From: GCA-2705995 sp048267965 | Lineage (GTDB): Bacteria; Bacteroidota; Bacteroidia; Flavobacteriales_G; Salibacteraceae | Direction of reading: 5' to 3' | Assembly (NCBI GenBank): GCA_048267965.1 | Contig: JBLWWK010000009.1 | Span: forward strand, 51,015-115,014 | DNA length: 64,000 nt | Part shown: positions 44,362-54,400 of the stretch, piece after piece | Numbering within the stretch: the stretch's first letter is position 1 | Layout of the letters: the number at the start of each line of letters is the position of its first letter | Position numbers and translations under genes: made by a program | The notes under the pieces: generated by a model | Told to the model about the DNA's origin: nothing | What the model saw: the letters and a program-made list of their open reading frames with translations, nothing else | Databases searched by the model: none

Positions 44362-47022
44362 ATGAAAAAACTTCTCTTGACCGTATTATCTGGGTTCTTA
44401 CTCCTAGGTGCCGCGCATTCACAAGGATCCTTCACGCTTTCAGGCTCAGCAGCAGCGTTAGGTGGTGATTGCTATCAGATTACCCCTAATCTAGGCGCCC
44501 AGCATGGATCCATTTGGCAGTCTCAAAGTATAGATCTTAACTTCCCATTCGATTTAAATTTCCTAGTCAACTTAGGAAATAGTGATGCTGGCGCAGATGG
44601 AATAGCCTTCGTTTTGCAGCCTCAGCCCACTGCTTTAGGAGTAAGTGGTGGTGGTTTAGGCGCTCAAGGAATCTCACCTTCTGTAGTGGTAGAGTTAGAT
44701 ACTTATGCGAATGGTCAGTATAGTGACCCGTATTACGATCACTTGGCTATCACCAGCAATGGAATTATGAATCATTTCGGTGCTAACAGTTTAGCGGCTC
44801 CCGTTCAGGCAAGTCTGACCAATGTGAACATTGAAGATGGGCAGGATCACGAATTCCGCATAACTTGGGATCCAGGTACTCAAGTTTGGGAAGTGTATTT
44901 CGATTGTGATTTACGTCTTACCTACACAGGAGATATCATAAATCAGATTTTCGGTGGGAACCCTATTGTTTATTGGGGATATACTGGTTCTACCGGTGGT
45001 GCTACCAACTTGCAAACTGTTTGTGTTCAAAGTATTGCTAATGCTGCTTCTTATGAATCAATGGAATTATGTTTAGGTGACAGTGTTCAAATTGAGGCTT
45101 CTCTAATTGATGGAACAGCTACGTATTCATGGACACCTAGTACAAGTCTTTCTGACCCTTCTATTGCAGATCCGATTATCTATCCCACTACAAATACTAC
45201 GTATATAGGCACTACCACTACTCCCTGTTTACAGCGCTTCGATACCATTGAAGTAAATGTAATAACCCAGTACGATGCTTCTTTCTCATTAGAAGATTCA
45301 GTGTGTATTTATTCACCAGCTGAAATTGCTAGTGCTGTTAATCAACTGGGGGTATATTCAGGTCCTGGAATTACTCCAAACGGAAGTTTTGATGCGTCTT
45401 CTGCGGGTGTGGGTGTTCATACCATATCGTACGATATCCCAGGCAATTGTGCCAACTCTTCTACGGCTCAAATAACCGTAATCGATACACCGGATGCCTC
45501 GTTTTCTTTTCCAGCAGAGATTTGTGTTTCAGATACTGTAACGCTTCAACCTACTGTTTCGGGTGGAGTTTGGGGAGGTAGCGGTATTAACCCACAATCT
45601 GGTTTTTACAATCCATCGCAATTAGGATTAGGAACGTATCAAGTAACGTATAAAGTCACCGATTTTTGCTACAACATTGATACAGCTGTTATTCGTAACG
45701 TTCAAGCTTTTCAACCTATTGCACCAGCTGCTCAATCGATGTGTGATGGAGATACTCTGCCTTTATTAGCTACCATTAATCCTAATACGAATTACAGTTC
45801 AAATCCGCCTATGTATACGTGGGCTGGAAATGGAATCATTACTACCTCGAATCCTGGAAGTTATGTTGCAGGAACGGGAGCTGGAGTTTATACTGTTACA
45901 GTAACGGCATCACTCGCAGATGGAAGTTGTGGTTCTTCAGACAGTGTTGACATAACTGTTTTCCCGGCTGCTGATACAGATTTTCCGTTAGACCCGGCTT
46001 ACTGTGCTACTCAAAGCACGAACTCACCAATAATTCCGAATACACCGGGTATTGGAACTTGGACAGTAACACCAGTGGCTCCTACAACAGGAACATTTAG
46101 CCCTAATCAATTTATACCTGCGAGTATTGGTGTAGGAACCTGGGAAATAACCTACACGATTAGCGATGCCCAATCTTCTAATGGATGCGGAAACAGCAGT
46201 ACCGATACCGTTATTATTGTTGAAGCACCTCAAGCTCCTACTCTTTCAGATAGTGTTTATTGCGTTGGCGACTCCGTTTCTATGCTGGCTTTAGGTGATG
46301 GTGTTTCACAAATCGAATGGTACAGTGCAGATACCTTAAACACGATTGGCGCTTATTTTACGAACGGAATTGCCACCCTTGCAGATGCCAACACGAGTAT
46401 TGTGTTAGATGTTTTGCAAAATAACCAAGGCTGTAAGGGCGAAGCTACAGAAGTAGAATTGTTTATTGCACCTAATCCAGAAGCGTATTTCGAAGCTCCT
46501 AACGATACATTTGTGAGTCCTTTTAACGTACAGTTTTACAATGGCTCTCAAGGAGCAGATGCTTATACTTGGTATTTTCCAGATGGCTCAACCAGCAACG
46601 AATTTGAACCAGAACATGTTTATAATCAAATCAATGAGTTTACACAAACAAGTCTAGTGGTTGAAAATCAGTTTGGCTGCTTAGATACATTTGTTCTTGG
46701 TTTCTATTTAGAATCGCATGGTGTATTGTTTAATGTTCCAAATGTGTTTACACCAAATGGAGATGGTTGTAACGATTTATTTGGAGTAGCTTCTTCTAAT
46801 TGTGCAACCTTTCCGGGAGCTCCATTTATTACCAATTACAAAGAATATACAGTTACCGTTTTCAATCGATGGGGTGCTAAGATTATTGAATTTGGCCCTG
46901 GTGAATACTGGGATGGTGAAAACCAACCTGATGGTGTTTATTACTATGTAATTGAGGCCGTTGGGAGCGATTTAAATACCGCTTCTATCTCTGGCTCTAT
47001 TCAGATGATATCAAGAAATTAA
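44362..47022 (+). CDS. L-type lectin-domain surface protein with gliding-motility-type C-terminus
   Basis: An 886-residue exported protein. After the signal peptide (MKKLLLTVLSGFLLLGAAHSQ), residues 22-230 form a legume-lectin-like domain (SDAGADGIAFVLQ, VVVELDTYANG, HEFRITWDPGTQVWEVYFD), suggesting carbohydrate binding. Ig-like repeats follow, each with GxGI-type motifs (YSGPGITPNGSFDASSAGVGVHTISYDI). A PKD-like domain (DAYTWYFPDGSTSNEFEPEHVY) comes next. The CHU_C/type B C-terminus reads NVFTPNGDGCNDLFGV...VFNRWGAKIIEF...GVYYYVIEA. It is therefore a T9SS-exported adhesin candidate. It is monocistronic with a strong terminator. Confidence 0.9.
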   Translation: MKKLLLTVLSGFLLLGAAHSQGSFTLSGSAAALGGDCYQITPNLGAQHGSIWQSQSIDLNFPFDLNFLVNLGNSDAGADGIAFVLQPQPTALGVSGGGLGAQGISPSVVVELDTYANGQYSDPYYDHLAITSNGIMNHFGANSLAAPVQASLTNVNIEDGQDHEFRITWDPGTQVWEVYFDCDLRLTYTGDIINQIFGGNPIVYWGYTGSTGGATNLQTVCVQSIANAASYESMELCLGDSVQIEASLIDGTATYSWTPSTSLSDPSIADPIIYPTTNTTYIGTTTTPCLQRFDTIEVNVITQYDASFSLEDSVCIYSPAEIASAVNQLGVYSGPGITPNGSFDASSAGVGVHTISYDIPGNCANSSTAQITVIDTPDASFSFPAEICVSDTVTLQPTVSGGVWGGSGINPQSGFYNPSQLGLGTYQVTYKVTDFCYNIDTAVIRNVQAFQPIAPAAQSMCDGDTLPLLATINPNTNYSSNPPMYTWAGNGIITTSNPGSYVAGTGAGVYTVTVTASLADGSCGSSDSVDITVFPAADTDFPLDPAYCATQSTNSPIIPNTPGIGTWTVTPVAPTTGTFSPNQFIPASIGVGTWEITYTISDAQSSNGCGNSSTDTVIIVEAPQAPTLSDSVYCVGDSVSMLALGDGVSQIEWYSADTLNTIGAYFTNGIATLADANTSIVLDVLQNNQGCKGEATEVELFIAPNPEAYFEAPNDTFVSPFNVQFYNGSQGADAYTWYFPDGSTSNEFEPEHVYNQINEFTQTSLVVENQFGCLDTFVLGFYLESHGVLFNVPNVFTPNGDGCNDLFGVASSNCATFPGAPFITNYKEYTVTVFNRWGAKIIEFGPGEYWDGENQPDGVYYYVIEAVGSDLNTASISGSIQMISRN

Positions 47023-47044
47023 ACAGAAAACAACCCGCCCAAAC

Positions 47045-47080
47045 AAAAAGGATTCTTTGCTAGTCAAAGAATCCTTTTTT
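47045..47080 (+). terminator. terminator after the lectin-domain gene
   Basis: Perfect 15-bp stem AAAAAGGATTCTTTG / CAAAGAATCCTTTTT with loop CTAGT, then T-rich sequence. Confidence 0.85.
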
Positions 47081-47193
47081 GTTTTTACTTTAGTTAACCT
47101 AGATGTAGTAAGAATTAAACAATAAATAAGGGGTAAAATACGTAAACTTGCATCCACCACAATTTCACCCTGTTTTAGCATAAAATTGGTTAG

Positions 47194-47979
47194 ATGAGCT
47201 TAACAAAACCTCAAGTAGAAGAATTAAAAGCGGCCAGCGGCTTTGATGTAATAGAAGATTTAAAACGTTTGTCTTTTATCGTCAACGAATTAGAGCAACA
47301 TTTTGGTGGAAACAAAGACAAAAAAGTATTAGAAATTGGCTGTGGAAATGGTCGTATTTCAAAAGGTATTGCGTCTCAAGGATATCAAATGAAAGGTGTG
47401 GATATTGATGAGTCGAGTATTGAATTGGCCAAAGCTTCTAATCGTTTCGAGAACCTAGATTTTGAAGCAATTCCGGCAGAAGAACTAGCCATCGATCAGC
47501 TTTTTGATGCCATTGTATGTTCAGAAGTGCTAGAACATTTGGTAGACCCTACCGTGGTTTTAAAGTTTGTGAAAGAACGATTAAAACCAGACGGAATAAT
47601 GATAACTACCGTTCCGAATGGAAAAGGTCCAAGGGAAGTGTTGATGACTCAACCCATGCAATACTTAGAAAAGAAAAACTTTGGCGAAACCTTGCTAAAA
47701 GTGAAACAATCGATGGGTTATGGACATGGAACAGCTCAAAGTAGCAACCCCGACTTATCACATATTCAGTTCTTTTCTAAACAAGAAATTGTAGGCTTGC
47801 ACGAAAAGTTTGGCCTGCATTTAAAGAACTTTAAAAAGTCAGACAGCATACGCAATGTATTTCCGTATTCGCTGTTTACCCGCAGAATAAAAGCATTAGA
47901 AAAACTAGATTGTCAAGTTGCCGATTTTCTTCCTGTTCCTTTGGTGTCAGGTTTTTACATGAGTTACACCAAGAAATAA
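47194..47979 (+). CDS. class I SAM-dependent methyltransferase
   Basis: A 261-residue methyltransferase with motif I VLEIGCGNGRISKGIA, the acidic end of strand 2 in MKGVDIDESSIELA, and motif IV FDAIVCSEVLEHLVDP, a pattern shared by UbiG/Coq3-like and sugar or lipid methyltransferases. The C-terminal half (IRNVFPYSLFTRRIKALEKLDCQVADFLP) is characteristic of envelope- or polysaccharide-related members, but the substrate is not determinable. It has no close neighbour in an operon. Confidence 0.85.
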   Translation: MSLTKPQVEELKAASGFDVIEDLKRLSFIVNELEQHFGGNKDKKVLEIGCGNGRISKGIASQGYQMKGVDIDESSIELAKASNRFENLDFEAIPAEELAIDQLFDAIVCSEVLEHLVDPTVVLKFVKERLKPDGIMITTVPNGKGPREVLMTQPMQYLEKKNFGETLLKVKQSMGYGHGTAQSSNPDLSHIQFFSKQEIVGLHEKFGLHLKNFKKSDSIRNVFPYSLFTRRIKALEKLDCQVADFLPVPLVSGFYMSYTKK

Positions 47980-48127
47980 GGTGAAATCATGAAAATGAAA
48001 GAAAAGGGTATCGGTTCTTACCGTTAAAAAACGAATTACCAATAAGATGGTTGTTCATTTGTGCAGTCGATGGATTATGCAGACCTTTGTCGAAATAAAT
48101 ATTTCATTTACAAGATTTTAAGTTTTT

Positions 48128-48559
48128 ATGAGTCAAGTAAAGTTAAACGACACAATTAAAGTTCATTACACTGGTAAATTGACCGATGGTCAAGTTTTCG
48201 ATTCTTCTGAAAACCGCGAACCATTAGAGTTTAAAGTAGGTTCAGGTATGTTAATTCCTGGGTTCGAAAACGGTGTAATCGACATGGCTGTTAACGAAAA
48301 GAAAACTCTCAATATACCTTGTGCTGAAGCTTACGGTGAAGTAAACAAAGAATTGTTTCAAGAAGTTGAAAAAAGCATGCTTCCTGAAGATATTCAACCA
48401 GAAGTTGGAATGGGTTTAATGTCTCAAGCTCCAGACGGAAGAGAAATGCCTTTAACCATCACAGAAGTGAAAGATGCAAGCATTATTGTTGATGCCAATC
48501 ATCCATTAGCTGGAAAAGACTTGATTTTCGACATCGAAGTGGTAGAAATTAACGCTTAG
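48128..48559 (+). CDS. FKBP-type peptidyl-prolyl isomerase, SlyD-like
   Basis: A 143-residue cytoplasmic protein. The FKBP half is split by an insert-in-flap domain, as in SlyD: VHYTGKLTDGQVFDSSENREPLEFKVGSGMLIPGFENGVIDM, then the insert AYGEVNKELFQEVEKSMLPEDIQPEVGMGLM...ITEVKDASIIVDANHPLAGKDLIFDIEVVEI. It accelerates proline isomerisation and acts as a chaperone. The His-rich metal-binding tail of E. coli SlyD is absent. It is followed by its own terminator. Confidence 0.92.
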   Translation: MSQVKLNDTIKVHYTGKLTDGQVFDSSENREPLEFKVGSGMLIPGFENGVIDMAVNEKKTLNIPCAEAYGEVNKELFQEVEKSMLPEDIQPEVGMGLMSQAPDGREMPLTITEVKDASIIVDANHPLAGKDLIFDIEVVEINA

Positions 48560-48581
48560 TTAATTTTACATAAATAGTTCG

Positions 48582-48610
48582 AAGCCAACATTAAATTGTT
48601 GGCTTTTTTT
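48582..48610 (+). terminator. terminator after the SlyD-like gene
   Basis: Stem AAGCCAACA / TGTTGGCTT with loop TTAAAT and a following T run, 22 nt past the stop codon. Confidence 0.8.
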
Positions 48611-48670
48611 ATGCCTTTTTGTTTAGGAAATTTTACCTTCTCCTCCCTTTTTTAAAAAAGAGTCTTTATC

Positions 48671-48679
48671 GGTAGGAAC
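48671..48679 (+). repeat. intergenic copy of the dispersed element
   Basis: CGGTAGGAACCCG at 48670-48682, about 50 bp upstream of the aldo-keto reductase start, in non-coding DNA. Confidence 0.8.
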
Positions 48680-48729
48680 CCGATCTCACTTCGGTCTTCG
48701 AAAAGATTCTAAAGAACTGTAAAATCACA

Positions 48730-49695
48730 ATGAAATATTTACAATTTACCAACGGAGATAAAATACCACAATTAGGTTTAGGAACTTGGAAATCGAGCGA
48801 TGAAGAAGTGAAAGAAGCTGTAATTGCGGCTATAAAAGCTGGATACAGACACATCGATTGTGCTCCTATTTACAACAACGAAAAAGCCATTGGAGAAGCC
48901 TTCGCTTATTGTTTCGAAAACGGCTTGGTGAGCAGAAAAGAACTATTTGTTACTTCTAAACTTTGGAACAATGCCCACGCGAAAGAAGATGTGGTTCCTG
49001 CGATAAAGAAAACACTCGATGATCTCAATCTCAACTACCTCGATTTGTTTTTAATTCATTGGCCAGTAGCTTTTCAAGCTGAAGTAGTTTTTCCTTCGGC
49101 ACCGAATGAGTTTGTTTCGTTAGAAGATGCACCACTCACCCAAACGTGGCAAGGAATGATTGAGGCTAAAGAGGCTGGCTTAACCAAACACATAGGTGTT
49201 TCTAACTTTAGTACAAAAAAGCTAGAACAGCTTTTAACGGCTTTTCCCGAGCATAAGGTAGAAATGAATCAAGTAGAATTACATCCGTATTTGCAACAAA
49301 ACGAAGTATTCAAATTCTGCCAAGAACACTCGATTTTAGTTACTGGTTATTCACCTTTAGGCTCTGGCGACCGACCTGAAAACAACAAAAAAGACAATGA
49401 ACCTTCTCTACTCAAGAACGAAACAGTTTTAGCCATTGCTCAAGAAGAGAAGGCTACCGCGGGTCAAGTTCTTTTAAGCTGGCATCTGCACAGAGGCACG
49501 GTGGTAATTCCAAAATCTACCAATGAGCAGCGTATTAAAGAAAATCTAGCCGCTGTTGATTTAATGTTAACGGCTCCTCAACTTGAGAGAATAGAAGCAC
49601 TGAACCAGAATTATCGTTTTGTAGATGGTTCGTTCTTTACACCTGAAGGAAGTCCGTATACCCTTGATAATTTGTGGGATAACGAGAATTATTAA
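48730..49695 (+). CDS. aldo-keto reductase
   Basis: A 321-residue NADPH-dependent TIM-barrel reductase. The catalytic tetrad is intact at D43, Y48, K77 and H110 (HIDCAPIYNN, SKLWN, FLIHWP). The coenzyme segment is VIPKSTNEQRIKENLAA, with Lys and Arg favouring NADPH. It resembles alcohol/aldehyde reductases of AKR family 4/1 size, likely acting on small aldehydes or sugars; the substrate cannot be predicted. A single gene. Confidence 0.92.
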   Translation: MKYLQFTNGDKIPQLGLGTWKSSDEEVKEAVIAAIKAGYRHIDCAPIYNNEKAIGEAFAYCFENGLVSRKELFVTSKLWNNAHAKEDVVPAIKKTLDDLNLNYLDLFLIHWPVAFQAEVVFPSAPNEFVSLEDAPLTQTWQGMIEAKEAGLTKHIGVSNFSTKKLEQLLTAFPEHKVEMNQVELHPYLQQNEVFKFCQEHSILVTGYSPLGSGDRPENNKKDNEPSLLKNETVLAIAQEEKATAGQVLLSWHLHRGTVVIPKSTNEQRIKENLAAVDLMLTAPQLERIEALNQNYRFVDGSFFTPEGSPYTLDNLWDNENY

Positions 49696-49734
49696 TTCAT
49701 TAATATTCAAATACGTGTATTTACATGTATTTTG

Positions 49735-49742
49735 TAAATTTG
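49735..49742 (+). promoter_or_regulatory. -7 box of the YceI lipoprotein gene
   Basis: TAAATTTG followed by AGC, 26 nt before ATG 49769; a full match to TAnnTTTG. Confidence 0.55.
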
Positions 49743-49768
49743 AGCATCAATCATAAACAACTTATACT

Positions 49769-50419
49769 ATGAAAAAGACAACCCTATTTTTAAGCGCTGC
49801 TGCTTTATCGTTTACATTAATTTCTTGCGGTGGTAATTCTGCTGAATCTACAGAAGCCAACACTGCAGATTCTTCAACCGAAATGGTAGAGGAAACTAAA
49901 CCAGAAGGTAAAACGGGAAAAATGATGGCAGATACTTCTGCTTCTATGGTGCACTGGAAAGGAACAATGGTAGGCGTTTATTCTCATGAAGGAAACCTGA
50001 AATTAACAGAAGGTTACATCGAAATGGATAAAGGCGAAATCACAGGTGGTAAATTTGTGGTAGACATGACTACCATGCAGCCAACAGACGAGAATTACAA
50101 TGCCGAAGAAGGCAAAACGCCTGAGCAATTAGTGGGTCATTTAAGTGGAGACGATTTCTTTGCAGTTGCTGAGAACCCTACAGCTATGTTTGTGGTGAAA
50201 TCTGCAGATAGAGAAGCAAAAACCTTAACAGGAGATTTAACCATTCGTGGAAATACGCACGAAGAAACGGTTACAGATATTCGTTTTGAAGACAATGCTG
50301 CTAAAGGAAAATTAGTATTCGACAGACAGCAATACGATGTTTCTTGGAAAGCCATGAAAGATGTAGTTCTTGAAGACGACATCGAACTAGACATCACCTT
50401 GGTTTTAACCAAAGGCTAA
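49769..50419 (+). CDS. YceI-family lipoprotein
   Basis: A 216-residue lipoprotein: MKKTTLFLSAAALSFTLISC with Cys20, then an acidic Ser/Thr/Glu-rich linker (NSAESTEANTADSSTEMVEETKPEG) and a YceI lipocalin-like barrel. Barrel segments are MVHWKGTMVGVYSHEGNLKLTEGYIEM, GGKFVVDMTTMQPTDENYN, HLSGDDFFAVAENPTAMFVVKS and LTGDLTIRGNTHEETVTDIRFE. YceI-like proteins bind isoprenoid quinones or other amphiphiles in the periplasm. It is monocistronic with a promoter and terminator of its own. Confidence 0.92.
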   Translation: MKKTTLFLSAAALSFTLISCGGNSAESTEANTADSSTEMVEETKPEGKTGKMMADTSASMVHWKGTMVGVYSHEGNLKLTEGYIEMDKGEITGGKFVVDMTTMQPTDENYNAEEGKTPEQLVGHLSGDDFFAVAENPTAMFVVKSADREAKTLTGDLTIRGNTHEETVTDIRFEDNAAKGKLVFDRQQYDVSWKAMKDVVLEDDIELDITLVLTKG

Positions 50420-50443
50420 GCGAATAGCTGCATAAATAATACG

Positions 50444-50480
50444 AAAAGCCGCTTGCATTTCTTTGCAAGCGGCTTTTTTT
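50444..50480 (+). terminator. terminator after the YceI gene
   Basis: Perfect 14-bp stem AAAAGCCGCTTGCA / TGCAAGCGGCTTTT with a 6-nt loop and T run. Confidence 0.85.
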
Positions 50481-50542
50481 GTCCGTTTATCTATCACAAC
50501 TACCGAAAATCATTATAAAGCCGATGTGCTCATCGAGTTGGT

Positions 50543-50550
50543 TATATTTG
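50543..50550 (+). promoter_or_regulatory. -7 box of the ABC/aminopeptidase operon
   Basis: TATATTTG, 21 nt before ATG 50572. Its position excludes the longer reading of the ATPase from 50479. Confidence 0.55.
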
Positions 50551-50571
50551 ATTATACCTAAATCAATAGAT

Positions 50572-51456
50572 ATGGCAACTCTTACGATCAACAACTTATC
50601 GAAGACCTATAAAAATGGCGTTAAAGCCCTAGACGATGTATCCATCGAAATTAACAACGGAATGTTTGGTTTATTAGGACCCAACGGTGCTGGTAAATCT
50701 ACTTTAATGAGAACACTTGCCACGCTGCAAAATGTAGATTCAGGCTCGGCATTTCTCGATTCTATCGATATTCTAAACTCACCAGAAGAGTTGCGCAAAG
50801 TATTAGGATATTTACCTCAAGAATTTGGCGTTTATCCGCGCATAACAGCCGAGCAATTGCTCGATCACGTGGCGGTTTTAAAAGGTATAGGCTCAAAATC
50901 ACAACGGAAGGAACTCGTTCATTATCTGCTCGATAAAGTCAATTTATTTGATAAGAGAAACAAAAGTGTAAAAGGTTTTTCAGGCGGTATGAAGCAACGT
51001 GTAGGAATTGCCCAAGCTCTTATAGGCGATCCTAAATTGATTATTGTAGATGAACCTACCGCTGGGTTAGATCCCGGTGAGAGAAACCGTTTCCACAATC
51101 TGTTAGCCGATGTGGGCGAAGACGTAATTGTAATTCTTTCTACGCATATTGTTGATGATGTTAAAGAACTTTGTGTAGACATGGCGATTATGAATAAAGG
51201 CACTATTCGGTACAAAGGTTCGCCTATCAAAGTGTTAGATGAATTGAAAGGTCAAGTTTGGCAACGAGTGATTTCTCGTGACGAGCTTCAACACTACATG
51301 GATAGCTACGAAGTGATTTCTAACAAAATGGTTGCAGGAAACCCACAAATTCATGTTTTAAGTGCTACTTCTCCGGGTGAAGGCTTTCAACAAGTAGAAC
51401 CTAATTTAGAAGATGTTTTCTTTACTAAAACCAATTTGGTAACTACTCAATCTTAA
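50572..51456 (+). CDS. ABC transporter ATP-binding protein
   Basis: A 294-residue ATPase starting at ATG 50572 (MATLTINNLSKTYKNGVKALDDVSI). Walker A is GPNGAGKST, Q-loop LGYLPQEFGVYPRITAEQLLDHVAVLKG, signature GFSGGMKQRVGIAQ, Walker B LIIVDEPTAGLDPGER and switch His in LSTHIVDDV. This is the ABC-2 subfamily pairing with large permeases. The next gene, 12 nt on, is an ABC permease fused to an M1 aminopeptidase, its obvious partner. Confidence 0.92.
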   Translation: MATLTINNLSKTYKNGVKALDDVSIEINNGMFGLLGPNGAGKSTLMRTLATLQNVDSGSAFLDSIDILNSPEELRKVLGYLPQEFGVYPRITAEQLLDHVAVLKGIGSKSQRKELVHYLLDKVNLFDKRNKSVKGFSGGMKQRVGIAQALIGDPKLIIVDEPTAGLDPGERNRFHNLLADVGEDVIVILSTHIVDDVKELCVDMAIMNKGTIRYKGSPIKVLDELKGQVWQRVISRDELQHYMDSYEVISNKMVAGNPQIHVLSATSPGEGFQQVEPNLEDVFFTKTNLVTTQS

Positions 51457-51468
51457 AATCCGAGAGCT

Positions 51469-54400
51469 ATGTTTAAAGAGTTTTTCTTCAAAGAAGTACG
51501 CCTCGGATTAAAGAGTCCGATGGTGTATGTATTTTTCGCCATTATCGCATTGCTTACAGGTGCTGCGGTAAGTTCAGACTCGGTAGTAATTGGTGGTGCT
51601 ATTGGTAATATTCACAAGAATTCTCCCTACGTAATAACCCAGTTTGTTGTTCTTTTATCGTTGTTTGCGTTGCTCATTGCCGCAGCCTTTTTTAACAATG
51701 CGGCTCTGCGTGATCATAACTTCACGTTCAACGAAATCATGTTTAGCCTTCCTATTTCAAAGAGAGGGTATTTCATGGGGCGCTTTTTAGGTGCTTTATT
51801 CCTCTCTACCATTCCTTTGTTGGGCGTGTTTGTTGGGGTAACAATTGGCTCTGTGTTAGCTCCGGCTGTTGGCTGGGTAGATGCTGAAAGATACGGACCG
51901 TTTATGTGGTCGGCTGTAGTGAATAACTATGTGTTATTCATTTTACCCAATATGTTTATTGCAGGATCCATTATCTTCTTTCTTTCGCATAAGTTTAAAA
52001 ATACAGTTATCTCTTTCGTTGGGGTATTAGCTATAATTATAGCGTACATGACGAGTGGAACCTTACTTTCTGATATTGAAAATGAACAACTAGGCGGTTT
52101 ACTTGATGTATTCGGAATTGGCGCCTTTAGCATTTACACAAAGTATTGGACCCCAGCTGAGCAAAATACCCTGGCTCCTCCCTTAACGGGGTTAATTGCT
52201 TACAATCGTTTGCTGTGGATAGCTGTTGGGTTGGTGATCTCTGTTGTGAGCTACCAATTTTTTTCTTTTAAATCTTCTACAAAAGCGAAAAAAGCATCGA
52301 AAAAAGCAGAATCGACTGTTGAGCGTAAAGAGCAATACGGAGTTTTTAAAAGATGGTCGCCCCATTTTTCAGCTTCACTTGGTTTTCAGCAGTTAATGAG
52401 TGTTTACAAAATAAATACGCTGAACATTCTCAAGAGTACGGTGTTTAAGATTTTGTTGCTCTTCGCGTTTATTCTACTGGTTATTAATGTATGGCAAGGC
52501 TACGAGTACTTTGGCCTCAAATCATATCCAGTAACCTACAAAGTGCTAGGAGACATATCAAGTGGAACGGGTATTTTCCTCATTATTATTGTGGTTTTCT
52601 TTTCTGGGGAGCTTATCTGGCGAGATCGGGAAGTGAACATTCACGAAGTTATTCACGCTACTCCTCATTCTTCTATTCTTTCTATGGTAGGTAGAATGCT
52701 GTCTTTGCTTTCTATTGCTACGTTGATTCAAGCATTTTTTGTGATTATAGGTGTTTTCTCTCAATTATTGAGGGGGTATACCAACATAGATATGCATGTT
52801 TATCTAGTCGATTTCTTTGTAGACACCTTCCCTTCTATCTTGTTTTACTCGTGCTTATTTGTGCTCATTCAAACACTGGCAAAGAATAAATACGTAGCCT
52901 ATTTTATTTCTATTCTTTTGGTTTTTATGTGGAATATACTCGTTACCAATGTGTTCGATATCCCTTCTAGAATGTTAATTTTAGGAAGTTCGCCATCTAT
53001 TTCTTACTCAGATATGAACGGATTTGGTCCTGGTTTAACAGGGGCAATTTGGTTCAATATTTATTGGGTGCTTTTAGGAATAATAATGCTCATTAAAGCG
53101 GGAATTTATTATTCTAGAACTTACACCACCTCTTTTGCAGAAAGAGTTAAAGTTTCGTTGAATACGATGACCAAAACAACGTGGACGGTCACTATTGGTT
53201 TTGGTGTTGTTTGGTTATTGGTAGCCAGCTTTATCTTTTACAATACTACCATGCTGAATGAGATTTACTCGTCTGACGAAATAGAACTTTCTCGCGCTAA
53301 TTACGAGAAAACCTACAAGAAATATGAAAATGTGCCTTTACCCACCATTACAGATATTGAATATACCATCGATATTTTTCCCAATCAGCGAGATGTTAAT
53401 GTAAAAGCCAATATGGTAGTGAAGAATAAAACGTCTATGCCCATCGATAGTATTCATTTTGTAGTGAATGATGAATGGGATCCTACCATTACCATACCCT
53501 CTGCGGTAAGGGTGCTTAACGATGAAGATTTAGGGTATCAAATTTTTCAGTTAGCTTCTCCCCTTTTGCCGAACCAAAGCTTAAAGATGGAAATTACCAC
53601 TGAGTACATTACTCGCGGTTTTACAAATGGTAGAGGGAACACGAGCATCGTTAAAAATGGTACTTTCTTTAATAACGCATCGGCTCTTCCATCGTTAGGT
53701 TACAGCGAAGCTTACGAATTGTCTGATAAGTTTACCAGACGTGAATATGGCCTTGCGGAGAAAGAGCGGGTTCCTACCTTAGAAAGCCCTTGTGGTGAAA
53801 AATGCATGGTAAATTACCTGAGCGATGGAAGTTCAGATTGGGTAAATGTTGAAACGTATATTTCAACAAGTGATGATCAAATTGCCATTGCACCGGGTTC
53901 GCTCGTGAAAGAATGGACAGAAAATAACCGTAATTATTACCATTACAAAGTAGATCATCCTTCGCAAAATTTTTACTCTTTTATGAGTGCTCGTTACGAA
54001 GTGGCGCGTGAGAAATTTAACGGAGTTGATGTAGAGATTTATTACCATCCGGAGCATAACTACAACATCGATATGATGATTGATGCTGTTAAAAGATCAA
54101 TTGGATATTACGAAAAACACTTTGGGCCTTATTACCACAAGCAAGCTCGAATTATTGAGTTTCCTCGTTATTCGACTTTTGCTCAAGCGTTTCCGGGAAC
54201 TATGCCGTATTCAGAGTCGTTTGGGTTTATTGCCGATTTATCTGACGAGACCGAAAACAATGTAATTGATGCAGTAATTGCCCACGAAATGGCGCATCAA
54301 TGGTGGGCGCATCAAGAGATTCCTGCTAAAGTTCAGGGCGGAACTTTCTTAACAGAGAGCTTTTCAGAATACTCTTCTCTCATGGTGATGAAAGAAGATG